DNA from: Capniomyces stellatus
Lineage: Eukaryota; Kickxellomycota; Harpellomycetes; Harpellales; Legeriomycetaceae
Direction: 5' to 3'
NCBI GenBank assembly: GCA_001661515.1
Contig: LUVW01000006.1
Coordinates: 1-58,961 of the forward strand
DNA: 58,961 nt
In this document: positions 56,171 to 58,961 of the stretch, one piece after another
How the letters are laid out: each line of letters starts with the position of its first letter
How positions within the stretch are numbered: the first letter of the stretch is position 1
Translations under genes and position numbers: made by a program
The notes under the pieces: generated by a model
Databases searched by the model: none
Told to the model about the DNA's origin: nothing
What the model saw: only the letters and a program-made list of their open reading frames with translations

Positions 56171-57566
56171 TTTTTTTTTGGAATTTAAATGGTTATAATT
56201 TCGCAATAATGACGAAATGGCAAAAAATGAAGAAAGGAAAAAAGAGCCTGATGGCCAAAATAAACCCAGCATTCCAGAGAGTAAGTTTAGAAAGCTCAAA
56301 AGGATCCAGGGTGCAAGGGTGGAAAATGGGAAACATACTTGACTACATATTCCACTATGGCATAAACAGCAGACCCAACAAATCCGAAATACTAAAAGAA
56401 ATTGATCACTCCGATCACATGCCAGTAGTAGCCAACTGGACACTAGAGAAGTTCGACAAACCTCCAATAAAAGCCAAGTTAAACGTTAAAAAAATACAAG
56501 ATAACCAAGAAAATTTCGTATCGGACAACAGATTCCAAGCACTAATAGACCAAACCAACGACATCGACAAAGACGTAACAAACCTCATTGAAAAGATATG
56601 GGAAGTGGCAGGTCAAATAAGAGCAGTTGACAAGAGAAGCAGCCCGTGAAAGCCCAAACTAAGTTTAAAGACTCTACAATTAATAAAAAAAAGAATAAAA
56701 ATTTACGGAAAAATAAAAAATCACAGAAAAAAATTGGAAAAAAAAGAGGAGCTGGTGGCACTAATAGCCAAATACAGTCTTGTTGAAGTGGAGGGAAGTA
56801 AATTTTAAAACAATAACACGGATTTGGTATGACGGAAAAGTACCAGAAATCCTAAACGCCAGCGCAGTGGTCCCAGTCCCAAAAATGGGGAACCTGAAAG
56901 ACCCAAACAACTACAGAGAAATAGCCCCAATAGCGTCTCTATTAAAAGTAGTTGCCAAACTAGTAGCCATTAGACTCGGCAGGATAAACAATAAATACAA
57001 CATGCTAGCCAAAGAACAAGCAGGATTTAGAGCATAAGAAGGGTGCATAGCGCAAGCCACCACATTATACTAAATATTAAGGAGAAGAAAACTTGAAGGA
57101 AAACCAACATGGATAGGATTTATTGACTTTGCAAAGGCATACGCAGAATTCACCGGACTTTGAACTTATGCCCAACTCAGCTCGTAATAAGCTGGTAGGT
57201 GAGCTTCTCGGGGGAGAACTAAAGATCAAGACATCTGCTATCCAAAAGAAAGAATATGACCGCTCAGGCTCGATGACGCTTGCAACAGCATCATTCTTGA
57301 CTTTAATCCGCGCAGCCCGGTTACTAAGACTCGATTGGATTAGTACAACACCAGCCCCACTGAACCAACGCCGCTAAGGTACGGTGTCTCTAGAGGGATG
57401 ACATGGAGTAGGATAGTATTTGAATTAGTCACTTTTTTTAAATAGTGTTCCACTAGCTTTGTAATATTTTATGGTATTGCATTGTTGATCTCATAATAAG
57501 TTAAAATAAAAAGTGGTTTTAAAGTAGAGTTTCAAAGTTGAAGAATAATGCCAATAAAGCCCAACT
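56171..57566 (+). mobile_element. Broken LINE retrotransposon, copy 1 (internal deletions)
   Basis: Fragments of one non-LTR element lie in order. At 56209-56649 is the end of the endonuclease domain (MGNILDYIFHYGI, then DHSDHMPVVANW). At 56780-57037 is the start of reverse transcriptase (PEILNASAVVPVPKMGNLKD, PNNYREIAPI, EQAGFRA). From 57038 to 57140 there is EGCIAQATTLY and RT motif A, GFIDFAKAY, in the same frame but split by TAA at 57035-57037 and 57071-57073. At 57144 the sequence jumps out of frame to the C-terminal end of the ORF (MTLATASFLTLIRAARLLRL, APLNQRR then TAA) and the 3' tail. The catalytic RT core, thumb and zinc knuckle are deleted. The element is dead. Confidence 0.85.
57144..57566 (+). 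repeat. LINE 3' end, copy 1 of a 423-bp direct repeat
   Basis: Aligns without gaps to 58539-58961 (offset 1395). I count about 12 differences, all in the first 150 bases; the rest looks identical by eye. The stretch includes the last codons of the ORF and the 3' untranslated tail. Confidence 0.9.
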
Positions 57567-58323
57567 AGCCATTTTTTGCTAAGCGACGATCAATGGTTGG
57601 TGGGGTAGCTAGTAAGAGGCTTGTTGCTACATGTGTTGATAGACTGTGTTTGTCTCGTTAGTGTAAAATATAGCGGCAAATGTCATTGTAATAGGAATAT
57701 CTTCATTTTGCATTCGCCTAGTTAAAATACGTATTAATAATTGGCTTAAACCCCAAAATTACCAAACCCAAATTGATTTCTTTTGTTTCTAATAATTTGA
57801 ACTATTTCAAACCAATTAAATAAAAAAAAACCCATAACTGCGATTAAACCTAATTTACAAAAAAATTTGGGTTCCAAAATAGTATAAATATGTTTTTGTT
57901 GGCAAACTGAATGAAAATTTATCGACTGTACTTACAAGGATCTTGTATACAGTATATTTCTTTGTCTTTGTTTCCGAACAAAGTCATGTAAACAAGACTG
58001 GACGATGATTAGAACTGCACTGTCTGTAAAGGGAAGTGTGAGCACTACAATATTACTTTGGGCACACGTGTCTGAAGTTTATGTATTGTAGTGTTCGTTG
58101 ATGATCTTGCTTGCTGATATTCCAACGGCTGAGCGAGGACGGATGCAGATTCTGACAGTCTTGCTATTAAATAAATAAAAAAAACAAATTCAAGTATTTT
58201 TGTGCTTAAAAGAAGTTGAAGCTTGGAGTAAACTAAATCCGACTTTGCTGGGATTGGGGAGTTTGCTTTTTTTGCTTTAGAGGCCAAAGGCGTAAGTCTA
58301 CTACTGTCCAATTAAAAAGAGAT
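57567..58323. other. Sequence between the two LINE fragments
   Basis: AT-rich DNA of about 760 bases. An 88-codon minus-strand frame (58045-58311) has no recognised family. I see no terminal repeats bounding it. Confidence 0.4.
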
Positions 58324-58961
58324 GATTAGACGAGCCTCGACGACGCTTGTATAAAAACCTATCTATCACATTAGTAAACAGTAAAGGCAGCAAGTTCATA
58401 AACACCAAATACAAAGAATACTGCCCAATGTGTCACAGAAGACACCCAGAAACAATAGAGCACATCCTAATTGATTGTAACAAATGGGAAGATGCTAGAG
58501 AAATTACCCTCAAGTAATTTATTCCTGACAACACGTATCAGAGTTCACCGGAATTTGATCTTACGCCCAACTCAACTCGTAATAAACTGGTAGATAAGCT
58601 TCTCGGGGGAGAACTAAAGATCAAGGCATCTTCTAACCAAAAGAAAGAATATGACCGCTCAGTCTCGATGACGCTTGCAACAGCATCATTCTTGACTTTA
58701 ATCCGCGCAGCCCGGTTACTAAGACTCGATTGGATTAGTACAACACCAGCCCCACTGAACCAACGCCGCTAAGGTACGGTGTCTCTAGAGGGATGACATG
58801 GAGTAGGATAGTATTTGAATTAGTCACTTTTTTTAAATAGTGTTCCACTAGCTTTGTAATATTTTATGGTATTGCATTGTTGATCTCATAATAAGTTAAA
58901 ATAAAAAGTGGTTTTAAAGTAGAGTTTCAAAGTTGAAGAATAATGCCAATAAAGCCCAACT
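58324..58961 (+). mobile_element. LINE retrotransposon 3' fragment, copy 2 (runs off the window)
   Basis: A 5'-truncated copy of the same family as copy 1. The reading frame begins about LYKNLSITLVNSKGSKFINT and carries the zinc knuckle seen in many LINEs: YCPMCHRRHPETIEHILIDC followed by NKW. It is broken by a TAA at 58515-58517. It then continues in the same frame FIPDNTYQSSPEFDLTPN, through LLGGELKIKAS, to APLNQRR and a TAA. The untranslated tail extends to the window end. This copy keeps the C-terminal part that copy 1 has lost. Confidence 0.85.
58539..58961 (+). repeat. LINE 3' end, copy 2 of a 423-bp direct repeat
   Basis: Partner of 57144-57566. It stops only because the window stops, so the true 3' end of the element is not visible here. 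Confidence 0.9.

Noticed and set aside
56171..58961. Integrated virus or LTR retrotransposon at the right end
   Set aside because: The endonuclease end, RT motifs and C-terminal zinc knuckle are those of a non-LTR LINE; no long terminal repeats, integrase or capsid were seen.
1..58961. CRISPR array or bacterial operon
   Set aside because: The tandem repeats lack unique spacers of uniform length, and the genes are intron-containing fungal genes.

Overview
The window looks like nuclear DNA of a fungus. It is AT-rich, with short spliceosomal introns (GTAAGT-type donors, YAG acceptors), and it carries fungal families: two SVF1-like proteins, a PFF1-type vacuolar protease, RLI1, ATX1, ERV2, KHA1, DBP8, SPC24, TAF12, a TEL2-like protein, a ZNF277-like protein and a secreted tyrosinase. 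ZNF277 is not known from budding yeast. Together with the low GC, the frequent introns and the LINE fragments, this suggests an early-diverging lineage, possibly a gut-fungus (Harpellales-like) relative. That placement is inference.

Layout. 0.9-7.1 kb: a plus-strand SVF1-like gene, a minus-strand mitochondrial cation-diffusion-facilitator gene (MMT type), and a second SVF1-like gene on the minus strand with the same exon architecture. 7.1-9.8 kb: non-coding, with a small tandem array and one unassigned open frame. 9.8-10.7 kb: ERV2. 13.0-16.3 kb: KHA1. 16.9-17.9 kb: SPC24. 20.0-21.3 kb: tyrosinase. 21.7-23.5 kb: ZNF277-like (minus). 24.6 kb: tRNA-Tyr with an intron. 25.2-25.7 kb: ATX1. 26.0-30.4 kb: TEL2-like (minus). 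31.2-32.7 kb: TAF12 (minus). 33.5-35.0 kb: DUF676 hydrolase. 35.3-37.5 kb: DBP8 (minus). 38.3-40.3 kb: farnesyl/geranylgeranyl transferase alpha subunit. 40.8-42.2 kb: proteasome beta-7 (minus). 43.3-46.1 kb: RasGEF (minus). 49.9-52.0 kb: RLI1. 53.0-55.9 kb: PFF1-like protease. 56.2-57.6 kb and 58.3-59.0 kb: two broken LINE copies sharing the same 3' tail.

The genes are ordinary housekeeping neighbours and do not form an operon-like pathway. A loose metal theme runs through several of them: an MMT-type transporter, the Atx1 copper chaperone, a copper-dependent tyrosinase and the Fe-S protein Rli1. I saw no clear undescribed defence or biosynthetic system. The most notable observations are the inverted SVF1-like pair, three conserved genes whose reading frames are interrupted (PFF1 and SPC24 by in-frame TAA, FNTA by a frameshift), a GC-AG intron in DBP8, and the mosaic divergence between the two LINE tails. 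Exon boundaries were worked out by hand from splice consensus, phase continuity and family conservation; no transcript or database search was available.
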